64,000 nt of DNA from Micromussa lordhowensis (lineage: Eukaryota > Cnidaria > Anthozoa > Scleractinia > Lobophylliidae), in NCBI GenBank assembly GCA_964020085.1, contig OZ026600.1, positions 3,242,901 through 3,306,900 on the forward strand. Reading direction: 5' to 3'. The first letter of the stretch is position 1; each line of letters begins with the position of its first letter. The notes beneath the pieces are model-generated. The model was given only the letters and a program-made list of their open reading frames with translations. It was not told the origin of the DNA and did not search any database. This document shows, piece after piece, positions 21,515-34,300 of this stretch. Made by a program: the position numbers and the translations under genes.

Positions 21515-24500
21515 TTACTGGTATACATATCAACAATGATTGATTTGTAAAGTGCAGTAAATTCTCATTTTTTTAAACGTCTCTATGTGTGTGCTCAATT
21601 TATTCTTCCTCCCCCCAAGACATATCTGAGATTTGACCCGAAACATTCTTTACTGATGTTGTAGTTCCACAGAGATCTATAAAATGTCTTGGATTTGAAT
21701 CACATCAGTATTGATTTTTTGGGGGGAAGAATCTCGCGTACACAGGGAAAGATCCAAACAGCAACATCTGCCTTACCGTAATTCACTCGCACAGTTATTG
21801 CTAACTTGGTGTTATCACTGGGTTGCCATAAGTTATCACACCTTGTGATTTGGTAAATAAACATGAAAAATATAAACTGAACTTTTTAGGGCCAATGCAA
21901 ACAAATGCTGAGCTGTTGTAAACGAACATAACATAATGTAGCTCTGGGTAGGAGTTGAACTCGGGACTACTCAGAATTCACACAGCTATGTCAGAATGGC
22001 ACTTCTGCCTGGATCTAGGATAACTGGAGACTAATATCCAAAAACAGTGAGGGCTGAAGGCGAAACATTCTAGAGGTGTCTGGTGCCATGCTCCCCCAGG
22101 AAATGTTTTGGATTTTAACTCCCTAATGTTGCCTTTCATGGGTTTCTAAGTCATTTTGAAAAATCTGACCAGTTTCCATAAAATGGTGGAAACTGGTATG
22201 GGTCTCTGCCTGGAACTTGTGCAACTTCCAGATTTCAAGTCCAGTGCACTTCGCAACACTGCCTCGTCAATTAAAGTAATGACGTGATTAGATTGTCTAT
22301 GTCAGAAATCTTATTCACAAGAAATTTGAAAATTCATTTTTATTCTTTTTTCACAACCATTGGATACTTTTAAGACCTGTTTTTCTTGAACTATAAGAAT
22401 GTATTTAAATATTAACTTAAGCCAATAAACATCACATAATTAATGATAAGCAATACTTTTAAGTAATATTAAATTAGTAGCAATATTATATTTTACACAA
22501 AGTTAACTGGTATGCATAAGATGTAGTAATCCTTTACACTGAGGTAAACTAGAATTGAACTTAGAATAACTTTTAGGTGTAATTTGCATGTTTTTAAAAC
22601 TGTTATTGAAGACATGAAAGTCTGGGTAAATGATGTGTACTATACAGACAGCAGAAGTAATGCAGATGAGTGTTTTCACAACAACTTTGTGTAGAAATAA
22701 ACAAGTATTTCTCAACGCTGTAATTGTCAAATACAATCCATAGAAACTTTTTTACCTTTATGGCCAAGACAAAAGTGAAAAGAGAGAAACCGTGCAAGAT
22801 ATTATACTGAGGATTACAAAGTAATGATCTTTGAAATTGCTTAAATATCTCCAAGACTCCTTGCCTCTGATGTGCCATTACATGTAAATACAATAAATAT
22901 CAAAATTATATCTTCTTTCCAATGAAAAACCTCAAAATATAAATACCAAATAACTATCAATAGTGTATATTATTTTACAGTTAGCTCCTTCAGCTACTGC
23001 CTACTGTTATACTCAAACATTTCATGTAGTTTAAAATAGTGAAGCACTTTATATTCTGCCATACCTCTAACATTGTGAGACTACATTGTATGCTTTCCTG
23101 TTGTAATAAATTAATGATGGTTTGAGGAAGGTTATTTTGAAAACTGTTACTTTACATTACCCAACCAATGCCTGTTTACATTCAAGATACTCTAACCAAA
23201 AAAATATTTTGACACACTGTAAAATTCAATTCTATATATTAAAAGGAAAGATATTGATCATTTCAAGGGGCTATGTCACGGTTTGTACACCTTAAAAAGT
23301 TAAGCCTAAATTTTTCAAGTTGGTTGTAATCCATGTTAATCTTCTACATTCTTAACCATCCTTGTTCCTTTATGGTTTCTTATTATCTCTTTCGTGTTTT
23401 TCCATCTTTAAGTTAGTAAACTACTATTTTCGTGTTTCTTTTGATTTAAAGGTAATTTTGTACCTGGACTAAAATAATACCATGACTAAGGCACGACCTA
23501 AAGTTGTGAAATAAGTTAATTCAAGCAGGGTATCATCCTTCTCAATAGATTGACAATCAATGTGATAAATAAAAATGTCAGTCAAGATGTGGCATGTGAA
23601 CAGAATGATGTCTCCTATTTTTGTGCGTCAGGATGAAAATTTAAGACAAATTTATTAATGCGCTAAGGTCAAAGATATACACAATGTACATCAAACTTGT
23701 CTTGAAAAAAGGCAAAACTCAATCAAGGGCAACCTGACATACAGATCAAAGTTACCCAAGCACATCCTATAAAACCTACACTTTTACTAACATAAATATG
23801 AACTTCGAAACAAATAATTTTATAATGTAATTCTACATGAAAGATAAGAAATTAAGCACTAAGGAAAATAAATACGTAAATGTATGTCAAAACACGCCAA
23901 TTCACAACCTGCCTTTAAAAAATAATACCGGTAAATGAAAATATATATTAAATACTTATTAAAGGATTATATCAAATACTGCATGTTGTAACTGGTGACC
24001 CACAAAAGCAATGATTGAAAAACATGGTTTCTTCGACAACTTTGCCTTGACTCTGAAGCTCTGTTTTGTGAAATCTGTTTTTTAATTCAAGCATTTAACT
24101 TCATAAATTGGCTACCAAACATTTATGTGAAAACCATATCTGTCAATCAGCTACATTAGTGTTAATGGTACTTCTTAGGGAACCCAGCATTAAGAGAACA
24201 TGACCACAACACGTCGAGACTTACTGTGTTTCAAAACAATGCTCTATTAACGACCCTGAAACACTTTTAGTGTCAGGGAAAAGAAAACAAGTCAAACAAA
24301 GGCACTTGATAGTAATAATGCAGCCTGAAAGGTTGTTCTTCAACAAAGGCTATTTTAAAAGTATTTCTGTTGTAAACACTTCCAAATTCACAGCCCATTT
24401 ATTTAACAACCAAGTTGTGAAAAAATATATTGCAGCTTCTACAGTATTACCAAAACAGTAGGAGCTTTAAGAGAGGTACACGTTTGTGCCTATTTGACTT

Positions 24501-24942
24501 ATAAAAGTTTATAACTTGTTGTGGTTCAATATTACGCTTATAGTGCAATTTGGTATTTTCATATGTTTCATAATATAAGAAATTTACGTACCCCAGAACT
24601 AAGGAAAATACTGAATTGCGAAGTTCCAGAAAATACTCGTCCTTCCCCCACAGAAGGGATCGGAATTTCCTAGGGGTAGGGGGGTTCTGTAACACCAACA
24701 CATTTATAGAAATGTATGAAGCTTCATTGGAATTTCTAGAGGGGTGGGGGATTTTAGAAAGAATCCCTCCATAGGGGAGGTACGGATATTTTCTGGAAGT
24801 AGCACATATTGTACCAAGGGTAAATTTGAACCACAACATATACTACCACTGATATTAGTGTTGAAACTCACCCACAATTTAAGGGTTTTAGAATGTTGCT
24901 GCCTAGCTGTACATGTTTTGCAAGGCCTATATTGCAAAATTG
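21515..24942. other. AT-rich spacer and probable 3' UTR of the CUB gene
   Basis: No coding exon is recognised. A region near 23262-23510 starts 'tcaaggggctatgtcacg' and resembles the MITE at 20479-20856. A minus-strand AATAAA at about 24408-24413, some 530 bases past the CUB-gene stop, is a possible mRNA end. Small open frames here have no family features. Confidence 0.45.
24621..24801. mobile_element. Imperfect palindromic MITE
   Basis: The left end 'gttccagaaaatactcgtcc' pairs with the right end 'ggtacggatattttctggaa'. Inner 'ggaatttcctag' and 'ggaatttctagaggggtggg' words recur near 4930, suggesting a second, eroded copy there. Confidence 0.55.
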
Positions 24943-26880
24943 TTAAAGTTCAATTACGCTGTCAGTTCTTCGAATGAGTGGAGCAGTGTCATTTAGTGAA
25001 CTGATAGACTCTGATGGAGAGAGAGTGCTAACAATAGCATTACCACTAATGCTTCCTCTGTCTTCTTCTCCTGCCCCTATAGTGTGCATTTCTTGCCCAT
25101 CAGCTTGAACACTATTGCTAGTGATTCCGTCTGCTCTGACATTAGCTGTGGAGTTACCTTGGTTGCCATCTGCAGACATTTGAGTCTGGTTCTCCCTGCT
25201 GTTCAGTGCTGCATTGGTTGTATCTCCACTAGGAGATGGCAAAAATCCAAGACGTGGCTGAATGAAAGTGACATCAAAACACGAACTATCACTGGCAAGT
25301 TCATAAGGTGGTGGTGGTGACGACGGCTCATCTGTTAAGGGAGCTTCATCAGCTGCAGAGGGTCTTGGACGCCGCAATCTTGTTGGGTTACGTCTTCTCC
25401 TGGGACGTGATGTTCTCTTCCTCCTCAGCCGGTCTATGATGAAGCCAATACAAATAATGGCTAAAGCAGAACCAGTGATGGAGAGAATAACTATGACATA
25501 GTTTCGTACATCATTACTCTTTTTGCTCGCTGTAGTAGGAGTATGTGCACACTGTCTCTCATCGGATCCATCTAAACAGTCATTTGTGCCATCGCATTTC
25601 CATTGGCACTGGATTTTCTGACCATTGTTGCAAGTAAAAAGCAACTGGTGATCAAACATATCACAATCTGCAAAGTAGTTATCTGGATCTATACCATAGT
25701 AACTAGCTAAGAATCCATCACCAATATTTGTGAAGCTTGTGTGCAGTGTCACAAGCATCTGTCGTCCACTGGAGTGCAACATTCCCACAGGTTTGTTGTT
25801 AATAGTACAGAATCTTCCAAGAGAGTGGTCATTTTCGCTTGTCCCATCAAACACTTCTATATAATCATCTCCACAGTCTCCTGAAGATGATAAAATAGAG
25901 GTTGCCGAATCAACATTGAAAAATTCAAACATCAATGAAACTATTTTGCCCTCTGTAACTGTTATAAGCCATCTACACTCTTTATCCATTTTGCGAGAAC
26001 CAGGGTATCCCGGCGAGGTAAATCTGCCATAGTCACCCTCCAAAAACCCATTACAGTGAGGAACACGGGTGTAGTGGGCCTTGAAACCTGCTGAAGTGCT
26101 CTCTTTGTATGATCTATATTCAAGGGACATTTTGTTACCAGTAGAACGAATGACTGTGTCTTTGGGAGGTCTAGTGGTACAGAAGTGGCCTAATTCGGTG
26201 GCAGTGGTATTGAAACCATCTATTAGCTTGACATAATCAACACTGCATGGATACATTCCATCCATGTTGAAGTCATTAAAACGAAGCTCAATAACATAGT
26301 CCAAAGGTACACGAATTTGCCAGACACACTGAATATCTGCTGGAAAACTTGCTGGGTAGCTGGGACTTGACAGGTCAGCCGTTGGGTCAGTCAGAAAGCC
26401 GCCACAAGAAGCATATATTGCACGAAAATTACCGTGGAATCCCAGCGTTGTCCGATTATCCGACTTGAAAACAACACGCATCGTATTGCTGCGTGATGTC
26501 AATTGTCTCGGGGGGATATGCCCTGCGCAATATTTGCCAATAAGACCAACTTCTCCATCGTGTACCTCTACAAAGTCCTTGTCACAGACGAAATCACTCG
26601 AAGGTGAACGATCTAGGTTGAAAGTTTCAAACACAAGAACTATCTTTTGCGACCGAGGCATCTGTATCGTCCATATGCATTCCTTGTCGTCGGGATATTG
26701 TGCTGGAAAGTTCGGACTCAGAATTTCCCCTGAAGTGTCTTTCATTGTAAAATCACAGTTTACTTTAGCATTCGAGTCTGTGCTTGGGTCCAAAGACGGC
26801 TTCGCCGAAATCAGCACTCCAGTAACTACGAAAAGGTACATTAAACAAGCCATACATCTTTTCCATCGACTTTCCACCAT
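24943..26880 (-). CDS. Single-pass membrane protein with three CUB domains and one LDLa domain
   Basis: One intronless frame of 645 residues. Order: signal peptide about 1-26; CUB1 42-159, CUB2 159-276, CUB3 276-396; LDL-receptor class A domain 406-445 with six cysteines (406, 417, 425, 429, 435, 444) and an acidic calcium box 'CDGTNDCLDGSDE'; membrane helix about 460-482; basic stop-transfer run (RRKRTSRPRRRR); cytoplasmic tail 483-645. CUB1 keeps the acidic residues of calcium-binding CUB domains (FETFNLD, VEVHDG, KSDNRT). The tail has a PPPPY motif (522-526), which could bind WW domains, and ends VIEL, which fits a class II PDZ ligand. CUB-LDLa-TM order recalls the Neto receptor accessory proteins, but those have two CUB domains, so orthology is unproven. 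Role unknown; it probably binds extracellular ligands or a partner receptor. Confidence 0.9.
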   Translation of the reverse strand: MVESRWKRCMACLMYLFVVTGVLISAKPSLDPSTDSNAKVNCDFTMKDTSGEILSPNFPAQYPDDKECIWTIQMPRSQKIVLVFETFNLDRSPSSDFVCDKDFVEVHDGEVGLIGKYCAGHIPPRQLTSRSNTMRVVFKSDNRTTLGFHGNFRAIYASCGGFLTDPTADLSSPSYPASFPADIQCVWQIRVPLDYVIELRFNDFNMDGMYPCSVDYVKLIDGFNTTATELGHFCTTRPPKDTVIRSTGNKMSLEYRSYKESTSAGFKAHYTRVPHCNGFLEGDYGRFTSPGYPGSRKMDKECRWLITVTEGKIVSLMFEFFNVDSATSILSSSGDCGDDYIEVFDGTSENDHSLGRFCTINNKPVGMLHSSGRQMLVTLHTSFTNIGDGFLASYYGIDPDNYFADCDMFDHQLLFTCNNGQKIQCQWKCDGTNDCLDGSDERQCAHTPTTASKKSNDVRNYVIVILSITGSALAIICIGFIIDRLRRKRTSRPRRRRNPTRLRRPRPSAADEAPLTDEPSSPPPPYELASDSSCFDVTFIQPRLGFLPSPSGDTTNAALNSRENQTQMSADGNQGNSTANVRADGITSNSVQADGQEMHTIGAGEEDRGSISGNAIVSTLSPSESISSLNDTAPLIRRTDSVIEL

Positions 26881-28283
26881 ATCTTCTTCGTTAACAAAGC
26901 CAGTAAAAGATGAAACGAAACGAAACCTTTAGGGAGACAAAAGAGAGCACGCTTTCAAACACAAAGGGAAATGGAAAAATTCAAAGAATACGCTTATTCG
27001 TGGCCCAAATATGAGCAAAAACCAATTTTTTTTCCTGTTTAAACGTAACAAAAAGCACTCTACCTTTTTTCGCTGAGGTCAGAATCGTTAATAACTTCCT
27101 ACAGACAAACTTTACTCTCAAGATAAGACGAATGCAAATATGACTATCCCATGCTTCACGTAATCGATAACAAAATAAGCGAAAACAACCGCACCTGATA
27201 TAACTACGTCACTTCCGCTTCTCGTGATACACTGCAGTTTTCGTTCCGGCCGATAATTTCCTATTATGAACTTTTCTACTGTACCTGATGTTAAATTGAG
27301 TTTATTTGCAGGGATGAGAAGAAAACAAAAACACGATAACACTGTTTGCGCCAATGATAGCAATGTTAATTATTCGGCAAACATTTTTTTAATTATTCGG
27401 CAAATACCTTCTTTGATCAAAGTACAATTTTTTAGACGTATTAATCCTTCCTGCGTAATCTTAATCAATGCAAAACAAACTCATGTTTATGGAATTTCGT
27501 TCTTTTCCGGGACACGTTTTTTAGTGATAGTGATAGTGATAGTGATGCAAGCTCTTTTCCGCTCCGATCTAAAAAGGCAAAGCAATTTTAATAAAGTTGT
27601 CGAAAAGTCGAGACCAGTCGTTGTCAAAACTGCGCCTTTCAAGCGAGCAATTTTTCGCGATTTGAAATACATTATGTATATATTTTCCGCTTGTCAGGGA
27701 TACCCCCATATATGGGCTATAAAAGATAGATAGGGTATCATTTTTGCCCCTGTTAGCATTGTGTTCCCCGTATGATCCCAAGATAAGGTACCTATCAGCT
27801 AAAATTGTATTTCGCAAATGCCTAGCTAAAAAGTAAACAAATCCTATGCTTGATGCTAAACTTCCAATGTTACAAAGACTAAATAAAGTTGACCTACTCG
27901 CGCCGTTCTTAGTTTTTGTTTTTCTCGAATTTTCCCTTGAATTAGGTGTCTTTTAGTGGGGTATCAATTTACGTTTGTATCATCCCTAAATAGGGCCAGG
28001 GTTTAAAACCTTTCGCAGTAGACACGTATCCGAAATGTACGGGAGGACCCCCCTCCCCTCCCGGAGGGGGAACTATTGTGATGTTTTTCTTCCATACACA
28101 CCAACAAAGAAAATTTGAAGATGTGTTTTTGTCATGAATCGTATCTAGAAAGATCCAATTTTAGAACATGCAAAAAACGAAAACAGACTTTGATCAGAAC
28201 GTGTGCTTCTCTCACATCACGGGTTGACCCGTGCTGTGATTTAACCCTCTTGAAAAAATTCCACATGACTGCAAAGGTGTCCT

Positions 28284-28535
28284 AAATGCTTATGCTTATG
28301 TTTATGTTTAGTGAGGACATCGTTGACATAAGCATTATTAGTGCTCGCTGATTGGCTGATACTCTTGTGTTGCGACTGTCCTCGCTGGACTATAGCGACA
28401 TAAACATAAGCATAAGCATAAACAAGAACGCAACGTTTTGATATTCTTATGCTTACGCTTATGCTTATGTCGTAGCTGTCCTCACTAGCGCATAAAGCGT
28501 TTTTTATGCTTATGCTTATGCTTATGCTGGCGTCG
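28284..28535. repeat. Element rich in TTATGC hexamers in both orientations
   Basis: Tandem 'ttatgc' runs occur at about 28287-28310, 28445-28470 and 28506-28528, and the complement 'gcataa' at about 28403-28425. The arms can pair with each other. Flanking words 'agtgaggac' and 'ctgtcctc' also recur inverted, which suggests a foldback transposon. Confidence 0.7.
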
Positions 28536-28855
28536 CTAGTGAGGACCGGGCTTTACATGTAAAAAAGTCAATAGCTCGTGATTGGATGTGGGCACAAATT
28601 TGACAGGCTCTATAAAATAGGTTTTCACCCTCTCAAGCCTGCGAATAAGTGAGCGTTTATGTAAATTTCGCAAAAGAAATCACTATATAGTGTATAGTAT
28701 TACTATATAGTATATAGCCAGTGTCACAACATTAACTATGGTTAAAGTTCCCTTCCCCGAAAGAAAAAAGGTCTTTGTAACACAGGCTAACTTGAATGGT
28801 AATACGGTAGGGTTGGAACCATTCTTAAGGGCGATAAGGGCGATATAACTGGGCC

Positions 28856-29396
28856 CTAAGGGCCCAGTTATGTGGTCTCGGGTACCCGAGACAACCCTTC
28901 CCCTGAGGTAACTTTATCGAGCGTTTATATGTGAAAACATAGTTCCAGTAGGCCGAGTCAAAGTTAACCCAGCATGATTATTCATAAACCTTACTGAATA
29001 ATCAAATGTGCAAATATCCCTCTTTCTTTGGGTTTTTCTCGGTCATTCGATCACAGTGGGTTTTGCCGAGTTAATTTTTACTTCTTTAATACGAATTTCT
29101 GCTATAAATCCTAAATCTAAGCATTACGTGACATTCGCCACGCCGAGGGATGTCCCGGTCAGGCGAGCCAAAGCGTTTATATGTAGAAAAGTTGTCCCGC
29201 TTGCCAGGGTTACCCTACCTGCCGAGGTGAGACAACTCGCCCACCCGAGTTGTCTCGCCCCCCGAGACGAGTTGGCGATCCTAATGTAAACGGCTGGTTG
29301 AATTTTAGAAAGAAACAAGCTAAATGTTACCTCGGCCAGGGTAGCTCGGGGGGAGGGTTGTCTCGGGTACCCGAGACCATATAACTGGGCCCTTAG
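28856..29396. mobile_element. MITE with about 43-bp terminal inverted repeats
   Basis: The left end 'ctaagggcccagttatgtgg' followed by 'tctcgggtacccgagacaac' is repeated inverted at the right end, ending 'actgggcccttag'. Only about one mismatch is seen over some 43 bases. The interior has further inverted words ('gagacaactcg' and 'cgagttgtctcg'). Confidence 0.85.
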
Positions 29397-31327
29397 AAAG
29401 CTATAACCTGCGAGATCTCCTACCTGAGGCGCTCTTTGGGTTCGTATGAAATCTTCCGGGATCTAAGATCTGAGTGGCTCAGGGTGAGACTTGCCGCCCT
29501 ATATTACTGATCAAAGCAGAAAGTTTTTGCATATCAATATCTGCTAGTCTATTATCTGCTTGGACTGTTTTATTTTGTGCTCTTTTGCCCGACCAACTTT
29601 ACGTGCAAGGTGAAGTGAAACCCACTGGCCGGCAAAGGATGTGTACCTGTTTAATCTGTTACGACCAACAAGTTGGGGCTTTTACCAAGAATTAGTGGCA
29701 CGATTCTTACTCAGCTAGGTCAAGAATTAAAGTAGCTACGTCATGGTTTGCGCATCTTGAGAAATTTAGCCTAAAATTTTCAAGTTCGTCGTTTGTAATC
29801 CGAAAAGGGGGCTTTTGAGATAAAGAAGTTATTTTTCTACGAAAAGGGACAACTACTTCACTGAAAGATTTAATTACGTCATTGTAGAGTCTCGTGCAAT
29901 TTTGAGAGTTCAAATATCAGTCATTGAGCAATCATGCGATAACCTATACTTATTATAACAAAGGAAAACCGACTTAAAGGTATACTGGAACTCGCTGTTC
30001 ATTCTCTGAAACCAAAAATTGGAACAGTATCGAGTAGTTGCAACTCTCTCGGAGGAAAAGAATTAAGCCTTGCTCCCCCCACCCCCCTAAAAAAAAATCA
30101 GGAAATGTGTACCTAGGAATCTTGAATGACGTTGAAGCTAGGAAAGCGCATTTCGAAACTGAAATCGGAAACAACCTGAAATCGCTTTAGTTTCTTCCGC
30201 GTGGTCTTAAGGCGGAAAGAATCAGGCTAGTCGACTAAATCAGAATTATTTTTATCTGAATGATATTTCTGGGATATACCAGAAGTATATATACCGCAAA
30301 ATTCCGAGAATAGCCTCCTCACACACATGGACCAAAAATAAACCCCTAGAATGAATCTTGACGCCTAAATCTTCCTATGGTATAAATCTAGCACTGATAT
30401 AGCATAGGCTTACTCTTTCAATTATAAAGATTGCAGGGTCTGTATTGTAGACGTACTTTATGTCATGATACTGTATTGATTTCAGAGATTTTTCGTTTTT
30501 GCCTGATGATTGTGGCACTGTTCTGCATTTCTGCATTTTTTTTCCTTACGTTTAGAAAATTTTAACGCGCAAGTATTTTCGCATGTATATAAGCCGGCCT
30601 TAGAATATTTTAGACTTTATAAACCATTTCAGTGAAACCCTCTTCCCACTATGTAAGAACCTTCCAAAATATAAACCAAAATAACCTCCACGGTTTATTA
30701 TCAGAATTTTACATTATTTGGCTATTTAGTGGTCTGAATTACTTTCTTTTAAAGAAAATATAAGACACGGAGCGGGATAAAGTAAAACGTTTATTGCGTG
30801 GGCCACTGGGCCGGAGGACTGAACTGGATGAAGTCAGCAGACATTGACTTCTGCTGTGATGACGTCTTTCTCGCCGGTCACGGACGCCACTTACGATTAC
30901 CGACCTCACACGACGCTTGCCAACACGAATATCACTTATCGTCAAGGAAATAGCCTGCGCAGCTGGTGGGATTTCGCGCGCGGGTGCTTTTGTTTTGATT
31001 CGAAGCCATGAACGCGAGCGGCGAAGCCGCGAGAGGATTGGTGAGCAGCAGAAGAGTTTTACTCGCGGCTTCGACCGCAGCTAACCAGAATTGGCTTCCA
31101 TTTGTGTAAACATTTGATAAGGGCTACTAATTTGCAAATGTTGATGCGGAAAAAAAAAACATACCCAATTTCAGAACAAAATGGTCAAAATACGCTCAAA
31201 AACCATACGCTTTGGGATAAAAAAGTACTCCCCAGGGGGGGGCTCACCGGGGGGTTGAATGTACAGCCGCCATCTTTTTCTTCACCTTTCGCGCAATAGC
31301 GCGGATCGCCTGGTTCCTCGGACCAAT

Positions 31328-34300
31328 ATGGCGGCGGATTGTGATGAACTTTGTGGTGACATCCGAAGGCCTTTAGACCTTAAGAAATGCAGCAGGGGCT
31401 GGGAAACGCAGAGAGAAAACTCCTACTGGATCCCGGAGGCAGATATAGTCGGCGAAATACCGAAAGACCTTCGTGGGACACTGTTTCGAAATGGTCCAGG
31501 GATTCGTGAAGTTTACGGTACTCGACTAAAACATCGTAAGAAAAACTTATATTGTTTAAGCTTCTATTTGCACAATTCTATCCGATATTAAGAAAAGATT
31601 GAGTGAAAACATCCTTAAGAATACGACTTTAATCAGTGTTTATAACTTGTTAGATATTCTTATCGCGCTGGTGAAGAAAAAATGTTTGAATACAAATCCC
31701 GGCTGACGTAAAATAGTATTGGACCACACGCAAGGTAAATTTTTATAAGGATGTTTTTAAAATACCTTATGGATTAATTCCAAGCTACAGCCCACCGCAG
31801 GTTCTTAATATTGTGGTAGGATGAAAGAAACGTAGACTTTCTCAAAGTCCGTTTAATGTTTTTTTTTTTGTTTCGTTTAGTGTTGTTTTCAGTTCATGGG
31901 TGAACTGTTTACATAGTGACGGTAATATCCAATCAGAATAATAGAGCACTTTTTCCGTGTTTGCATAGCTTCATCTAAACACGAGGAGGGTTGGGAGAAT
32001 TCAAGACAGTTATGCAAACGCTCGACTACGTCTCGAGTTTGCATAACTTCGAGAATTCTCCCAACCCTCCGAGTCTGGAGATGAGGCTATATAAACACAG
32101 AGAGGCTATATAAAAGTGCTCTATTGCTTTTATAAAATAATTCTCAAAAACACGCGCAAATCTAAAACGTCACAACCGTGTTTACATACTCTCAACTAAA
32201 CACACCTATCGACCAATGAGAGCGCGCGTAGTGGCTCAATTATTTTATAATTCATAATTGTTAATTGAAGTATGGCTGCAGAATTTGGTGCATCACAACA
32301 AAATGTGGTCTTTGCAACATTTCAGCTGTTGCCCACTAAGAAAATGGGGAATTACGATTGAAACTCTCGTTTCTCATTATTATATTAGTATAGGTAATCA
32401 TACGGTTTTTCTCGTTCAATTTGGAATTAATTTGCACGAGTGAGTTTTTCAAAAAGCTGAAATTGCGCGAGGCGCTCCGGCGAGTGCAATTTCAGCTTTT
32501 TGAAAAACTTACAAGTGCAAATTAATTTCAAATTGAACGAGAAAAACCATATGATTACTTATTAATAATACAAACATGAAAAAATTTGCGGAGAAAAATT
32601 GCTGGAAGATGTTTCTTGAAGCCATTTTTTTGCATTTGAGAAAACTTTTTTCAGAATTTCCATACAAAATTTTTGTCACTGCTTTCCATGATATCATTGG
32701 CCTACAAATATTTCTCATTGTCTTTCGGCCAATCTTATCCAGAATTACGATGTGTAATTTGCACTGGTGTTACACTTCTTGCACCGGTGTTACACTTTTT
32801 GCACTGGTGTTACACTTGAACTGGACTACTCTCAGCCAATCAGAATCGTGTAATTTTTTCATGTGTCTTATTAGGCAAGGAACTACGAACTGGCCTTCTA
32901 ATCGGATAGTGATAATGAAATGGAAATATATTTTTGAGGTAGAGACACCACCACAACATGCGATTTGTCCACCAATACAATATTTTAAGCCGATCCATAG
33001 AAGATATTTGTTTCCGTGCTTGAATTAAGGTGATTCCCGAGTTTTGCATTGCGCATTCCTACTGCGCACAAATTTTGCATCATCAGCGCGCGCACATGAG
33101 CGCGCGCGCGTACAAAACATAAGAGATTTCCGTCAAACTAAGCTTGATAGCGAGATAAAAGCTAATTTCCTCTTAAACAAGCACGGTGACCCCCACTTTT
33201 TATTTTATAAATTCAATGAGAACAATATCCGCAATAACTGAGAAAAAATTTGGCAGAAATCTATGGCTACTTTTTTGGCAAATGAAATAAATGCTACAGA
33301 TAGAGACGTAACGGGCCCATTAGAGCAAGTCCAAATTATGTTTCCTTTAAAGGATAAAAATATCAGTTATAATGCAGGGTATTTGAAGCCATTTCTTCTG
33401 GGACGTAGATGAATAAGCAATCAATGACAGTCGAATTCTGTGTGATATAACGCGCCCCATCAAAAAATAATCGAGCTTATTTGTTGCGCACTGAGATAAC
33501 CAACAGTCACCAAAATAACCATATTTGTCAGCATCATGGCATGAAAACAAGCACGGTGACCCCCTCTTTTTATTACGTTTTTAACATCTCCTTTTACTCT
33601 AATGACACCATACCAAGTTTCATTGGAAATCTATGGCGGGTTCTTTTACCCGGGAATCACCTTAAATGTGATTAAGATCACAACTATGGCAACATAATTT
33701 TGATCAATCAGGAATAACGATCCCGCCCCTTTTCTGTGGCTGTTTACCGGAAAAGGACACGCACTTGGAGTGCTTGGACGACACTACAGATACATGTACC
33801 ATATATTCTGAAAGATAATTCATCATATTGTATTTTAATAAATGTTGGTGTATTGCAAAATAGGTATAATATGGCTTTTGTATAAGGTGTTCTTTATATC
33901 GTAGGTGTCGAGTAGCTGTACTTCTAAAGGCCTGTTTACACGGGCGAGTTTTGTCGCGGCAACTCAATGCAATTTTGTCGCGCTGAAGTTGCATCAAATC
34001 ACACTTAAAATCGCACCTGGTTTACACGTGCGATTTTGAAGTTGCAACATTCGCGCCACAAAAATTGCATTGAGTTGCCGCGACAAAAATCGCCTGTGTA
34101 AACGGGCCTTTAGAATGCACTTTTAAAAATAAGAAAATTTGTATTTTGACGTACCATGGCATTTCAAGAGCTGGTTTCCATGAAAACACCGATAGCATTT
34201 GTGTTTTAGCTTCCTAATATTCAAGCTGTCATCACACATAAGATGTCCTTTTTGAAAAGAAAAATATACGGCGTCAATGGCACAAAACGTAGAATGCTGC

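Larger units (their letters stand above)
26881..31327. other. Spacer with short DNA transposons, no gene recognised
   Basis: This lies between the divergent CUB gene and carotenoid oxygenase gene, so both promoters should be near its ends. The hexamer element (28284-28535) and a TIR element (28856-29396) are listed separately. Near 31011-31075, 'gcggcgaagccgcgag' faces 'ctcgcggcttcgac' as an inverted pair. A 'tagtgatagtgatagtgatagtg' short repeat is at about 27521-27545. Open frames of up to 155 codons show no recognisable features. Confidence 0.5.

Noticed and set aside
26465..26932. 155-codon plus-strand frame opposite the CUB gene
   Set aside because: It is an antisense shadow of the signal peptide and CUB1 coding region.
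27266..27733. 155-codon frame in the CUB/carotenoid oxygenase spacer
   Set aside because: No recognisable motif; it crosses a short tagtgatagtga repeat and has no supporting splice or start context.
31259..31327. Longer carotenoid oxygenase start at 31259
   Set aside because: It would add 23 residues without family similarity. The ATG at 31328 has a good context and fits the usual length, though the longer form is not excluded.
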